The notes under the pieces: model-generated
What the model saw: the letters and a program-made list of their open reading frames with translations, nothing else
Told to the model about the DNA's origin: nothing
Databases searched by the model: none
Assembly: GCA_963422595.1 (NCBI GenBank)
Contig: OY730298.1
Coordinates: 434,001 to 498,000 of the forward strand
Origin: G963422595 sp963422595
GTDB lineage: Bacteria; Pseudomonadota; Gammaproteobacteria; UBA4575
Length of the DNA stretch: 64,000 nucleotides
Direction of reading: 5' to 3'
Made by a program: the position numbers and the translations under genes
In this document: positions 1-9,198 of the stretch, piece by piece
How the letters are laid out: every line of letters begins with the position of its first letter
Numbering within the stretch: the stretch's first letter is position 1

Positions 1-1
1 G

Positions 2-2767
2 GGAAATCTGGCGCAGCGCGAACCGAAAATGCTAAAGCACTGGGACGCCGTGAATCTTTATCAACAAATTCGGGCAGCACGTAGAGATGCCACAAAATTC
101 ATTCTGCATGATGGCCCTCCCTATGCAAACGGAGACATCCATATCGGCCACGCATTAAATAAGATTCTTAAAGACATCATTATCAAGAGCAAAACTTTGG
201 CCGGTGCCGATGCCCCTTATGTACCCGGTTGGGATTGCCACGGCTTGCCAATTGAGCATGAAGTAGAGAAAAAAATCGGCAAGGCGGGCACTAAAAAAAG
301 TTATAAGGAGTTTCGTGACACCTGCCGGGAATACGCCAGTAAACAAATAGACAGACAACGCAAAGATTTCAAACGGCTAGGCATATTCGGCGCGTGGCAG
401 CAGCCTTATCGCACCATGGATTTCAGCTATGAAGCCGCTATCGTGCGCGCTTTGGGTAAAATTTATGCAAACGGGCACATCGTCAGGGGTCTTAAACCGG
501 TCTACTGGAGCGTGGTCGGCGCTTCCGCGCTGGCGGAGGCTGAAGTGGAATACCAAGATAAAACTTCATTCGCAATAGACGTGCGTTTTAGCGTCGCAGA
601 TGAACAGGCGTTCACCGAAAAATTTGACGCTGTACAAGGCAGAGGCCACATTTCGGTAGTGATTTGGACGACTACTCCCTGGACTTTACCAGCGAATCAA
701 GCGGTTTCCTTAAACCCCGAGTTAGATTACCTGGTGGTCGAACGCACCCATCAGGACCGGCAGGAGCGACTATTGCTGGCAGCGGCACTGCATGAATCCT
801 GCTTGCAACGCTATGCGTATGAGGATTACAAAATCGTCGGATGTTGCAAAGGCAGGAGCCTGGAGAATATCCAGTTGCAGCACCCGTTTTATAACCGGTT
901 GGTACCGATAATTTTAGGCGAGCACGTTAGCACCGAGGCCGGCACAGGCGCCGTGCATACTGCCCCCGATCACGGTGTCGAGGACTTTTACGTTGGCAGA
1001 GAGTATGGAATTGGCGCACTTGATCTGGTTGACGAGAACGGCGTCTTTAATGCTCAAACTGAATTGTTTGCCGGCGAACACGTTTATAAAGTTGATGAAA
1101 AAATCATTGCTACTTTGGCTAAAAATAAAAAACTGGTTCACCAAACTACGCTTCGACACAGCTTTCCACACTGCTGGCGAACCAAAACCCCGTTAATCTA
1201 TCGCGCTACGCCTCAATGGTTTATCAGCATGCACGCTAAGGGGTTGTTGGCAAGCGCAACTAAACGAGCCGAGGCAGTGGAATGGATCCCGACCTGGGGT
1301 AAGGCGCGTATCCGGGGAATATTGGCCACCAGCCCGGACTGGTGTATTTCCAGACAACGTGCCTGGGGGGTGCCGATCACTTTTTTCGTCGATAAGGATA
1401 CCGATGAATCACACCCGGATACTGCTGCCCTGATGGAAAAGATTGCCCAAAAAATCGAGCGGGAAGGATGCGACGCCTGGTACGACTTAGATACGAAAGA
1501 ATTACTTGGCGAGCAAGCCGATCAGTATAAAAAAGTAACCGACACATTAGATGTCTGGTTTGATTCCGGAGTAACCCATTATGCCGTCGCGCACCTGGAA
1601 CGTAACAAACAGGTCAATCTATACCTTGAGGGTTCGGATCAATATCGCGGCTGGTTCCAGGCTTCTCTAAAAACATGCGTGGCCATGCACGGCACGGCGC
1701 CTTATAAACAGGTGCTCACACATGGCTTTACCACGGATGCCGAAGGCAAAAAAATGTCGAAGTCTGTGGGCAACGTGGTGTCTCCACAAAAAATCTGTGG
1801 CACCTTGGGCGCGGATATTTTACGTCTTTGGGCAGCTGCCACCGACTATAGCGCCGAATTAAACATATCTGATGAAATTCTAAGTCGTATCGCCGACGCA
1901 TATCGACGTATACGCAACACGATTCGCTATCTGCTGTCCAACTTAAACGGCTTTGATCCGGAAGCTGATAAGGTTTCCGCCAATGAAATGATTGCCTTAG
2001 ATCGCTGGGTGGTGTGGGAAACAAAGCAACTTCAGAACCTGATCGTTCAACATTATGAGGATTATCAATTTCACAGGATCTATAATTTGATACACAATTT
2101 TTGTGTGTTGGAACTGGGCAGTAATTATCTCGATATTATCAAAGATCGCCAATACACCACCCAAGCCCGTAGCCGTGTGCGTAAGTCGGCGCAAACTGCT
2201 ATGTTTCACATTGCCGAAGCCCTGATTCGCTGGATAGCTCCTATATTAAGTTTTACCGCGGAAGAAGCCTGGCAGTATCTTCCGGGGCGACGAGAGCAAA
2301 GTGTATTTATTCAAAAATGGTATGCAGAATTTGACGATTTCAGCGATTCGGGTGAACTTGTCGGGATGGATTGGAGAGGCATCCTTGAAACCCGGGAAAA
2401 CATCGGTAAACAACTGGAGGGACTTCGCAATAATAAGGAAATTGGTGCCTCGCTTGACGCGGAAGTAACGATTTGGCAAGCACCTGCGTACCTGAAGAAG
2501 GTTAAAAACGATGAATTGCGTTTTGTATTTATTACCTCGTACGCAGCCATCATCGAAAATGCAGCACCGCCGGAAACGGCTAAAAAACTACGTAACGCAG
2601 ACGGAGCAGAATACTTTGTCGAGGTAAAAAAGTCGGCGCATCAAAAATGTGTGCGCTGCTGGCACTATCGTAAGGAGGTGGGCGCGGACCCTAAACACCG
2701 GAAAATCTGTAGCCGCTGCATAAGCAATCTACCAGATGGATCGGGCGAGACCAGGCTTTATGCTTAA
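2..2767 (+). CDS. ileS: Isoleucyl-tRNA synthetase, 5' end cut by window edge
   Basis: Charges tRNA-Ile with isoleucine in the cytoplasm. The frame is open to base 2 and reads GNLAQREPKMLKHW, which matches the family's N-terminus (E. coli has GDLAKREPGMLARW). The ATG at 29 is therefore internal, and roughly the first 20 residues lie outside the window. The class I signatures are present: HIGH in NGDIHIGH (about nt 140-151) and KMSKS at nt 1751-1765. The connective-peptide editing domain with TTTPWTLPAN lies between them. The C-terminal zinc-binding segment has CVRCW and, further on, CSRC. Length is otherwise normal. The 3' end overlaps lspA, so the two are probably co-transcribed. Confidence 0.97.
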   Translation, partial: GNLAQREPKMLKHWDAVNLYQQIRAARRDATKFILHDGPPYANGDIHIGHALNKILKDIIIKSKTLAGADAPYVPGWDCHGLPIEHEVEKKIGKAGTKKSYKEFRDTCREYASKQIDRQRKDFKRLGIFGAWQQPYRTMDFSYEAAIVRALGKIYANGHIVRGLKPVYWSVVGASALAEAEVEYQDKTSFAIDVRFSVADEQAFTEKFDAVQGRGHISVVIWTTTPWTLPANQAVSLNPELDYLVVERTHQDRQERLLLAAALHESCLQRYAYEDYKIVGCCKGRSLENIQLQHPFYNRLVPIILGEHVSTEAGTGAVHTAPDHGVEDFYVGREYGIGALDLVDENGVFNAQTELFAGEHVYKVDEKIIATLAKNKKLVHQTTLRHSFPHCWRTKTPLIYRATPQWFISMHAKGLLASATKRAEAVEWIPTWGKARIRGILATSPDWCISRQRAWGVPITFFVDKDTDESHPDTAALMEKIAQKIEREGCDAWYDLDTKELLGEQADQYKKVTDTLDVWFDSGVTHYAVAHLERNKQVNLYLEGSDQYRGWFQASLKTCVAMHGTAPYKQVLTHGFTTDAEGKKMSKSVGNVVSPQKICGTLGADILRLWAAATDYSAELNISDEILSRIADAYRRIRNTIRYLLSNLNGFDPEADKVSANEMIALDRWVVWETKQLQNLIVQHYEDYQFHRIYNLIHNFCVLELGSNYLDIIKDRQYTTQARSRVRKSAQTAMFHIAEALIRWIAPILSFTAEEAWQYLPGRREQSVFIQKWYAEFDDFSDSGELVGMDWRGILETRENIGKQLEGLRNNKEIGASLDAEVTIWQAPAYLKKVKNDELRFVFITSYAAIIENAAPPETAKKLRNADGAEYFVEVKKSAHQKCVRCWHYRKEVGADPKHRKICSRCISNLPDGSGETRLYA

Positions 2768-3275
2768 GTGGCTTTGGTTGACGATATGCGTGGTTATCGC
2801 CGATCAGGCCAGTAAGCAAGTTGCGGTTTATCTGCTGGTAGCATATGAGCCGTATCCGTTTTTACCCTTTTTTAACTTTTCACTGACCTTCAACCGGGGC
2901 GCGGCCTTTAGCCTGTTAAGCAATGCCGGTGGCTGGCAGCGCTGGTTTCTCACTGCATTGGCGATAGGCGTAAGTGTTTTTGTGCTGTTCTGGCTGCAAA
3001 GACTTACCTCGAAAGAGAAGCTGCTGGCAATAAGTCTGGCATTGATTTTGGGCGGCGCAACCGGCAATGTAATTGACCGGATTTTTTACGGACATGTAAT
3101 TGATTTCATCGATTGGTTTTATTATTCCAGTGCCACAAAATGCCTGCCTTTGTTCTACCAAACGAGCGCGGGATTGTGTCATTGGCCTACGTTTAATTTG
3201 GCAGATTCGGCGATTTTCCTCGGCGCGGCACTGATGATTATGCAAGCCCTGGTTACCCGGGAGCGCGTCGATTGA
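2760..3275 (+). CDS. lspA: Lipoprotein signal peptidase (signal peptidase II)
   Basis: Inner-membrane aspartic protease that cleaves prolipoprotein signal peptides after lipid modification of the cysteine. The start is taken at ATG 2760 (MLKWLWLT, like the family's N-terminus), giving 171 aa and an 8-nt overlap with ileS. An ATG at 2736 would add 8 polar residues. Four hydrophobic segments are visible. The catalytic aspartates are in GNVIDRI and FNLADSAI. Between them the periplasmic loop is about 16 residues longer than in E. coli LspA and contains two cysteines. It overlaps ispH by one base (TGATG), fitting an ileS-lspA-ispH operon. Confidence 0.95.
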   Translation: MLKWLWLTICVVIADQASKQVAVYLLVAYEPYPFLPFFNFSLTFNRGAAFSLLSNAGGWQRWFLTALAIGVSVFVLFWLQRLTSKEKLLAISLALILGGATGNVIDRIFYGHVIDFIDWFYYSSATKCLPLFYQTSAGLCHWPTFNLADSAIFLGAALMIMQALVTRERVD

Positions 3276-4219
3276 TGGAGATAGTGCTTGCCAATCCGCG
3301 CGGGTTTTGTGCGGGAGTGGAGCGTGCCATTGAAATTGTGGAGCGCGCTTTAACGTTATTTGGCAGCCCTATTTACGTTCGTCATGAAGTCGTGCATAAC
3401 AAACTCGTGGTTACCGATCTTAAGGGCAAAGGCGTCGTGTTCGTCAATGAGCTAATCGAGGTCCCGAATGGTTCCACCGTAATATTCAGCGCCCATGGCG
3501 TCTCCCAGGCAGTACGGGAGGAGGCTGCGAACCGTGACATAGAGGTGTTCGACGCTACGTGTCCGCTGGTGACTAAAGTTCACCTGGAGGTTGCGCGCTA
3601 CAGTAAATCCGGACTTGATACAATTTTGGTCGGTCATAAAGGACATCCCGAGGTTGAGGGCACTATGGGTCAATATAGTGAGGCCAGCGGCGGAAAAATT
3701 CATCTGGTTGAAAATGTGGATGACGTAGCTGCGCTTAAAGTAAAGGACACGCACGAAGTTGCCTTTGTCACGCAGACTACGTTGTCCGTAGATGATACCG
3801 GCGACGTAATTGACGCACTGCGACAACGCTTTCCCAATATTGTCGGCACCAAGCAAGACGATATCTGTTACGCAACTCAAAATCGGCAGAACGCGGTAAA
3901 AAAGCTGGTTGAAAATTGTGACCTGCTGTTAGTCATCGGCTCTGCAAACAGCTCTAATTCTAACCGACTCAAAGAAATTGCGGATAAGCGCGGGGTTGAG
4001 GCTTATCTCATTGATGGCCCGGCACAGATTAAAGATGCCTGGTTAACTAAGAACACCAGAGTTGGCGTTACTGCGGGCGCTTCCGCCCCGGAAATTTCTG
4101 TCAAACAAGTACTGGCACATTTAAACAAACAGCCCTATGTAGAACTTGTGGAAGAGGTTGGAGAACCGGAAAACGTGGTTTTTCCATTACCGAAGTGGTT
4201 CCGGGAAGCACCGCATTAA
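3275..4219 (+). CDS. ispH: 4-hydroxy-3-methylbut-2-enyl diphosphate reductase
   Basis: Last step of the MEP isoprenoid pathway: reduces HMBPP to IPP and DMAPP with a [4Fe-4S] cluster. The three cluster cysteines are visible in GFCAGVERA (N-terminus), DATCPLVTKVH (near residue 95) and DICYATQNRQ (near residue 195). Also present are HEVVHNK and SANSSNSNR, which bind the diphosphate. ATG 3275 overlaps the lspA stop by one base and gives 314 aa. A TTG three bases earlier is less likely. Last gene of the ileS-lspA-ispH group; it converges on gyrB. Confidence 0.96.
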   Translation: MEIVLANPRGFCAGVERAIEIVERALTLFGSPIYVRHEVVHNKLVVTDLKGKGVVFVNELIEVPNGSTVIFSAHGVSQAVREEAANRDIEVFDATCPLVTKVHLEVARYSKSGLDTILVGHKGHPEVEGTMGQYSEASGGKIHLVENVDDVAALKVKDTHEVAFVTQTTLSVDDTGDVIDALRQRFPNIVGTKQDDICYATQNRQNAVKKLVENCDLLLVIGSANSSNSNRLKEIADKRGVEAYLIDGPAQIKDAWLTKNTRVGVTAGASAPEISVKQVLAHLNKQPYVELVEEVGEPENVVFPLPKWFREAPH

Positions 4220-4240
4220 GTCCACTAATGCAAATTTTGT

Positions 4241-4286
4241 AGTAAAAAATTTCGTCCCCAGGTGACACATGGCACCTGCGAGAAGT
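4241..4286 (-). terminator. Hairpins between convergent ispH and gyrB; possible gyrB terminator
   Basis: Read on the minus strand downstream of gyrB, an imperfect hairpin TAGCCACTGGCTA is followed by CAGGTG, an 8-base spacer, CACCTG, then GGGACGAAATTTTTT. The T-run starts about 9 bases after the stem, further away than in a textbook intrinsic terminator. The segment CACCTGGGGACGAAATTTTTT resembles the 41-bp repeat at 47764-47880, so it may be a copy of that repeat family rather than a dedicated terminator. Confidence 0.35.
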
Positions 4287-4361
4287 AGCCAGTGGCTATC
4301 GCCGATGTTTATTTCTTAAGCCTTTCCTAACGATTATTTATAATAAAATCAATGGATTACA

Positions 4362-6773
4362 TTAAACGTCGATGTTCACGGCGGCAGCGGCATTGCGTTC
4401 AATAAAGTCTCGGCGTGGCTCCACCTGATCGCCCATCAGGGTGGTAAATATTTCGTCTGCGGCGATGGCGTCTTCAATATTCACTTGCATTAAGCGGCGC
4501 GTATCAGGGTTCATTGTGGTTTCCCAAAGCTGTTCAGGATTCATTTCACCTAAGCCTTTATAGCGCTGAATGGTCTGGCCGCGCTTAGCTTCCTGCATAA
4601 GCCAGTCCATCATCGTTATAAAGTCCTGGGTTGCAAGCCGGTGTTCACCACGGCGTATAAATGCCCCCTGCTCAAGCAAGCTATCAAGCCGGGTGGCAAA
4701 ATCCCGCAGTAATTGAAAATCAGCTGAGGCAAAAAATTCCTCGTGAAAGATCTGATCACTGGCCAAACCATGTACCCATTTTATCAAAGTAAGCTGTGCC
4801 GGCTGTTTGTCCTGGTCTGCATCGACAGTAAATCGCGTGCCCGCCGGCGGCTGCTGATTAAGCCGTTTGGCAATGATTTCCAACCATTTGTGTAGTGCCT
4901 CTCGCGTGGTTCTGTCCGCTAAAGAATCAACATCGGGGGCTGGCGTGCGCAGCATTTCCATCAACACCCTATGTTCATGCGCGCGCCGCAATCTTTGTAT
5001 AGCAGACAGGGTAACGAAGTAGCTTTTACTCAACGCCTCAAGCGCACTATCGGATATGGCCGGAGCGGCACCATTTACATGCAGGCTGGCGTCTTCTAAA
5101 GCTTGTTGCAATAAATGCGCGTGTAGTTCCGCATCATCTTTAACATATTGTTCCTGCTTACCTTTTTTAACTTTGTACAGCGGTGGTTGCCCTATATACA
5201 GGTGCCCGCGAGCAATCAGCTCTGGCATTTGTCGATAAAAAAACGTCAACAGCAGGGTGCGAATATGCGAGCCATCAACGTCGGCGTCAGTCATGATAAT
5301 GATGCGATGATAACGAAGTTTATCGGCATCAAATTCTTCTTTGCCAATACCACAACCTAACGCCGTGATCAACGCACCCACCTCCGCGGAAGACAGCATT
5401 TTATCAAAGCGCGCCTTTTCCACGTTCAGAATTTTTCCCTTCAAGGGGAGAATCGCTTGAGTATGACGATCGCGCCCCTGTTTTGCAGAACCGCCAGCGG
5501 AGTCTCCCTCTACCAAAAATAATTCGCACAAGGCTGCATCTTTTTCCTGACAATCTGCCAATTTGCCAGGCAGATTGGCAATCTCTAACGCCCCTTTGCG
5601 CCGCGTCATCTCCCGCGCCTTGCGCGCTGCCTCGCGCACTCGCGCCGCCTCAATGATTTTTACAACGATTGCTTTGGCTTCAGTGGGATTCTCCAGCATG
5701 AAGTCTTGTAAAAACTCCGACAAGGTAGATTCGACAACCCCTTTTACCTGTGACGAAACCAGTTTGTCCTTGGTCTGTGAAGAAAATTTCGGATCAGGAA
5801 CTTTGACAGACAATACTGCGGTAAGACCTTCACGAACGTCGTCACCCGTTATGGTGATTTTGTGCTTCTTCGTGATCCTCTGTTTTTCCATGTATTGGTT
5901 TAGCGAGCGCGTCAGCGCGCCACGCAAACCAGCAAGGTGGGTACCACCGTCTCGTTGGGGGATGTTGTTAGTAAAGCAAAAGATGTTTTCCTGATGATAG
6001 GAATCATTCCACTGTAGCGCAATTTCCACGCCGATTGTCTCACGCTCGGTATTTATATAAATAACGGTTTCATGTAACGGGGTTTTCTTGGCATTGAGGT
6101 GTTCAACAAACGCTTGAATTCCCCCATCATATTGAAATACGTCACTTTCTCCGGAACGCTCGTCTTTTAATGCAATACATACACCAGAATTCAAAAACGA
6201 CAATTCGCGCAATCTCTTTGCCAGTATATCGTAGTGAAATGTGGTATCACCAAAGATTGTCGGGCTTGGAGTGAAGCGCACAACTGTTCCGGTCTTGTCG
6301 GTCCTGGATAATTTCTTCAGCGGGTATAATGGTTTTCCAGCCTTATATTCCTGCTTATAGCTATATCCCCCACGCTGCACCCTAAGCGTTAACGCTGAAG
6401 ACAACGCATTTACTACGGAAACCCCTACGCCATGCAGCCCGCCTGATACCTTGTAAGAGTTGTCGTCAAATTTACCGCCGGCATGTAATACTGTCATGAT
6501 AACTTCCGCGGCTGAGCGATTTTCCTCCTCGTGCACGTCCACCGGAATTCCGCGCCCGTTATCAAAAACTGCTGCCGAACCATCTGCATGGATAATAATT
6601 TGAATCTCCGAGCAGTGCCCGGCCAAAGCCTCATCAATGGCGTTGTCCACGACCTCAAACACCATATGATGCAATCCGGTGCCGTCATCAGTATCACCGA
6701 TATACATACCGGGGTGCTTGCGAACGGCATCCAGGCCTTTTAAGACTTTAATGTTAGTGGAATCGTAAGGCAT
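4362..6773 (-). CDS. gyrB: DNA gyrase subunit B
   Basis: ATPase subunit of DNA gyrase, which introduces negative supercoils. 803 aa, the usual gammaproteobacterial length including the extra segment in the TOPRIM half. In order: GHKL ATPase motifs VVDNAIDEALAGH, GRGIPV and GGLHGVGVSVVNALS; TOPRIM motifs LFLVEGDSAGGSAKQGRDR and TDADVDGSHIRT; and the C-terminal gyrase B motif QRYKGLGEMNPEQLW. It starts at ATG 6773, 22 bases after the recF stop, with no obvious Shine-Dalgarno. Last gene of the dnaA-dnaN-recF-gyrB cluster. Confidence 0.98.
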   Translation of the reverse strand: MPYDSTNIKVLKGLDAVRKHPGMYIGDTDDGTGLHHMVFEVVDNAIDEALAGHCSEIQIIIHADGSAAVFDNGRGIPVDVHEEENRSAAEVIMTVLHAGGKFDDNSYKVSGGLHGVGVSVVNALSSALTLRVQRGGYSYKQEYKAGKPLYPLKKLSRTDKTGTVVRFTPSPTIFGDTTFHYDILAKRLRELSFLNSGVCIALKDERSGESDVFQYDGGIQAFVEHLNAKKTPLHETVIYINTERETIGVEIALQWNDSYHQENIFCFTNNIPQRDGGTHLAGLRGALTRSLNQYMEKQRITKKHKITITGDDVREGLTAVLSVKVPDPKFSSQTKDKLVSSQVKGVVESTLSEFLQDFMLENPTEAKAIVVKIIEAARVREAARKAREMTRRKGALEIANLPGKLADCQEKDAALCELFLVEGDSAGGSAKQGRDRHTQAILPLKGKILNVEKARFDKMLSSAEVGALITALGCGIGKEEFDADKLRYHRIIIMTDADVDGSHIRTLLLTFFYRQMPELIARGHLYIGQPPLYKVKKGKQEQYVKDDAELHAHLLQQALEDASLHVNGAAPAISDSALEALSKSYFVTLSAIQRLRRAHEHRVLMEMLRTPAPDVDSLADRTTREALHKWLEIIAKRLNQQPPAGTRFTVDADQDKQPAQLTLIKWVHGLASDQIFHEEFFASADFQLLRDFATRLDSLLEQGAFIRRGEHRLATQDFITMMDWLMQEAKRGQTIQRYKGLGEMNPEQLWETTMNPDTRRLMQVNIEDAIAADEIFTTLMGDQVEPRRDFIERNAAAAVNIDV

Positions 6774-6795
6774 CAGAATTAATTATAACAGCACT

Positions 6796-7878
6796 TCAAA
6801 CCAGGGGCTTGCAATTCCCGTGTTTCACGTGAAACACCTGCGCCGCACCCCAGCCTTGTAAATCAACCTGTTCAGGCTCAATGGCACTGATAAACACCTG
6901 ACAGCCCAGTGACTGTAAGGCGGCAAATAACGCTTGAGCATGTTGATAATCTAATTCAGCACATATATCATCCAGTAGTGCCACACATTTGAGGATATTT
7001 TTTTGCTGCATATGTTTTATCTGCGCAAGCAAAAGGCTGACAGCAATCAATTTCTGTTGCCCACGAGAAGCCGTTAAAGCGGCAGCCTGATGATTTAAGA
7101 ATATTTTAATATCTGCATGATGTGGCCCCCAACGAGTGGTTTTGTTCCGTAACTCTTGTGGACGATCGCGCTCAAGCGCTTCATATAAAGTGAGTTGCAT
7201 TGGCCAACCCTTGAAATATTCCAGGTAAATTTCACATTCCGGCAATAAATCATGGATATATGTCGTGAAAGCGGTTTCAATTTCCTTAAAAACCTCCAAC
7301 CTTGCCTGATCTATTTGGGATCCAATGAGACTAATTTCGCGCGTCCAAGTGGCCAACTGCGGAAGACCTCCTTCAGGGTATTGTTTCAGGACGTGGTTGC
7401 GTTGGCGCAGGCATTTATTATACCTGCGCCACGCATGTAAAAAATCCTGTTTCACGTGAAACGCAGACCAGTCTAAATAATTTCTTCGGTAGCGCGCACT
7501 TCCCTGCACAAGTCGGTGACTATCCGGATGCATGCTTACTACTGGCAGACAGGCTGCATGATTTACTATCGATGCAACTTTTTTCTGATCACAACGCAAG
7601 ATAGTTTCATGTGCAGATTTCTGAATGCCGAGGTGTGTCCGGTTCACGCTATCAGCAATTTCGCCACTAACGGTAACACTTTCGCTGTCCGTGCGTAGCA
7701 GCGGCGCCAGACGTGGACTGCGGAACGAACGACCCCGACTTAGGAAGTCAATGGCTTCCAGGACACTGGTCTTCCCTGCGCCATTTCCTCCGCACAACAA
7801 AACCGCATCGCTTGTAAAGGCAAGCTCCAAGTGCTCGATGATCCTGAAGTTCTCTACAAAAAGGGTGCGTAGCGCCAA
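6796..7878 (-). CDS. recF: DNA replication and repair protein RecF
   Basis: SMC-like ATPase that loads RecA at gaps and helps restart replication. 360 aa. Walker A is CGGNGAGKTSV near residue 33, the signature is SRGQQKLIAVSLLL, and Walker B is CVALLDDICAELD. The start is TTG 7878; the resulting MALRTLFVENFR aligns with the E. coli N-terminus and no ATG fits better. The gene contains two parS-like palindromes, both translated as FHVK, one at mid-gene and one in the last codons. It sits 25 bases after dnaN. Confidence 0.95.
   Translation of the reverse strand: MALRTLFVENFRIIEHLELAFTSDAVLLCGGNGAGKTSVLEAIDFLSRGRSFRSPRLAPLLRTDSESVTVSGEIADSVNRTHLGIQKSAHETILRCDQKKVASIVNHAACLPVVSMHPDSHRLVQGSARYRRNYLDWSAFHVKQDFLHAWRRYNKCLRQRNHVLKQYPEGGLPQLATWTREISLIGSQIDQARLEVFKEIETAFTTYIHDLLPECEIYLEYFKGWPMQLTLYEALERDRPQELRNKTTRWGPHHADIKIFLNHQAAALTASRGQQKLIAVSLLLAQIKHMQQKNILKCVALLDDICAELDYQHAQALFAALQSLGCQVFISAIEPEQVDLQGWGAAQVFHVKHGNCKPLV
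6821..6836. promoter_or_regulatory. parS centromere site (perfect 16-mer) in the 3' end of recF
   Basis: TGTTTCACGTGAAACA is the exact consensus palindrome bound by chromosomal ParB (Spo0J). It lies inside the last codons of recF. parA and parB are about 10 kb away on the other side of dnaA, so it fits an origin-proximal nucleation site for ParB spreading. Confidence 0.93.
7448..7463. promoter_or_regulatory. parS site (15 of 16 bases) inside recF
   Basis: TGTTTCACGTGAAACG differs from the parS consensus only at the last base. It is 627 bp from the perfect copy and is also embedded in recF, where it encodes FHVKQ. It is probably a functional second site. Confidence 0.85.
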
Positions 7879-7903
7879 CTGACAGATACAACAACCTGCA
7901 AAA

Positions 7904-9004
7904 TTACAGGCGCATGGGCATGACTACATAGCAGTTATCCTGCTTGTCCGGAGCAACAACCAGAGCACTACTGTTCGCGTCTTTGATAAATATTTCCACA
8001 GTTTCTGACTCTAATGCATTCAGTGCATCTAACAAATAGACTACATTGAATCCAATTTCCAGTCTTTCTCCTTCATAGTTAATCTCAAGTTCATCTTCGG
8101 CTTCTTCATGCTCCGGATTATGCGCCTGTATCGTCATCGTGCTGCCATCCAAAATCAGCCGAATGCCTTTATATTTCTCATTGGACAGAATCGATGCTCG
8201 CGCCAGTGCTTGTTTTAACAGAACCCTGTCCATGGTAGCATGATTGCCTTCTCTGTCAGGCAACACTCGCTGATATTCAGGGAAACGACCGTCTATAAGC
8301 TTAGAGGTAAATTGCAGGCCAGGTAAATTGACCCGAATATGGTTTTTACCTAACGACACGGTAACCTGCCGGTCTTCTTTTGATAGCAGGCGCTGTAACT
8401 CCTGCACCCCTTTACGCGGTACGATAATCCGCTTTGTACCATCCAGCTCCGACTCGTGCTGAATCTGCGACAACGCCAAACGATGTCCGTCAGTAGCCAC
8501 GGTTTTTATCTGCTTGTTGTCCACCTCCAGCAGTAATCCATTCAAGTAGTAGCGCACGTCCTGCTGCGCCATGGAAAAGGCAGATTTTTCAACCAGATTA
8601 CCCAGCTCACTTTCAGTGATTACCAGACTTGCATCAAGCTCCAGATCATCCAGTACCGGAAAGTCCGCCGCCGGTAACATTGCAAGCGAGAAACGACTAC
8701 GTCCTGAATTAACTTTAACCCTCCCGTCCTTGGAGCTGATCTGAAGCTGTGCCTGTGCGGGTAACGAACGACATATATCCAGTAGTTTACGGGCCGGAAT
8801 AGTCAGGTCACCATCATCCTGCGGTTCGGTCTCAAGGATAGCAACGAGTTCAACTTCCAGGTCGGTTGCGGTAACGGAAAGCTTGCTACCATTTTTCTTT
8901 ACCAGGAAGTTATTCAGGGCCGGTATCGTTTGTCTACGTTCGACGGCACCTATGATTTGTTGCAGTGGTATCAGCAGGGTTTCACGTATTATAGATAATT
9001 GCAT
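7904..9004 (-). CDS. dnaN: DNA polymerase III beta subunit (sliding clamp)
   Basis: Ring-shaped processivity clamp for DNA polymerase III. 366 aa, identical to the usual length. It begins MQLSIIRETLLIPLQQIIGAVE and ends YVVMPMRL, both family hallmarks. The three clamp domains are not separately marked by motifs but the sequence runs without interruption. It starts at ATG 9004, 194 bp downstream of the dnaA stop, and is followed 25 bp later by recF. Confidence 0.98.
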   Translation of the reverse strand: MQLSIIRETLLIPLQQIIGAVERRQTIPALNNFLVKKNGSKLSVTATDLEVELVAILETEPQDDGDLTIPARKLLDICRSLPAQAQLQISSKDGRVKVNSGRSRFSLAMLPAADFPVLDDLELDASLVITESELGNLVEKSAFSMAQQDVRYYLNGLLLEVDNKQIKTVATDGHRLALSQIQHESELDGTKRIIVPRKGVQELQRLLSKEDRQVTVSLGKNHIRVNLPGLQFTSKLIDGRFPEYQRVLPDREGNHATMDRVLLKQALARASILSNEKYKGIRLILDGSTMTIQAHNPEHEEAEDELEINYEGERLEIGFNVVYLLDALNALESETVEIFIKDANSSALVVAPDKQDNCYVVMPMRL

Positions 9005-9198
9005 AATAATATTAATAGTTGTTATTGAGTCGTCTGTTGTCTGTTGAAAACTTTAATTTTATTTTTATAATCAATGGTTTAAAATATTAAAACTGGTATA
9101 AACAGGTGCAATTTGGGATTTATTTGCCGTTGTAAAAATGGGGAAAGTATAAACATCACGGATACAGGGTTAATTATACCACTTTTGTTCACAGCTTA
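9005..9198. other. AT-rich dnaA-dnaN intergenic region; candidate origin element
   Basis: 194 bp, strongly AT-rich (for example around 9047-9095), between dnaA and dnaN. One DnaA-box-like nonamer TTGTTCACA (9188-9196) differs from TTATNCACA at one position. I see no cluster of consensus DnaA boxes here or in the dnaA-rpmH gap. It could act as an unwinding element or simply hold the dnaN promoter. Confidence 0.3.

Noticed and set aside
5563..5994. 143-codon frame antisense to gyrB, and other long antisense frames in gyrB, glmU, ahcY and mnmG
   Set aside because: They mirror strongly conserved genes on the other strand and have no family resemblance or start signals.
8975..8990. Third parS near the dnaN start (GTTTCACGT)
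   Set aside because: Only one half of the palindrome matches; the other half does not.
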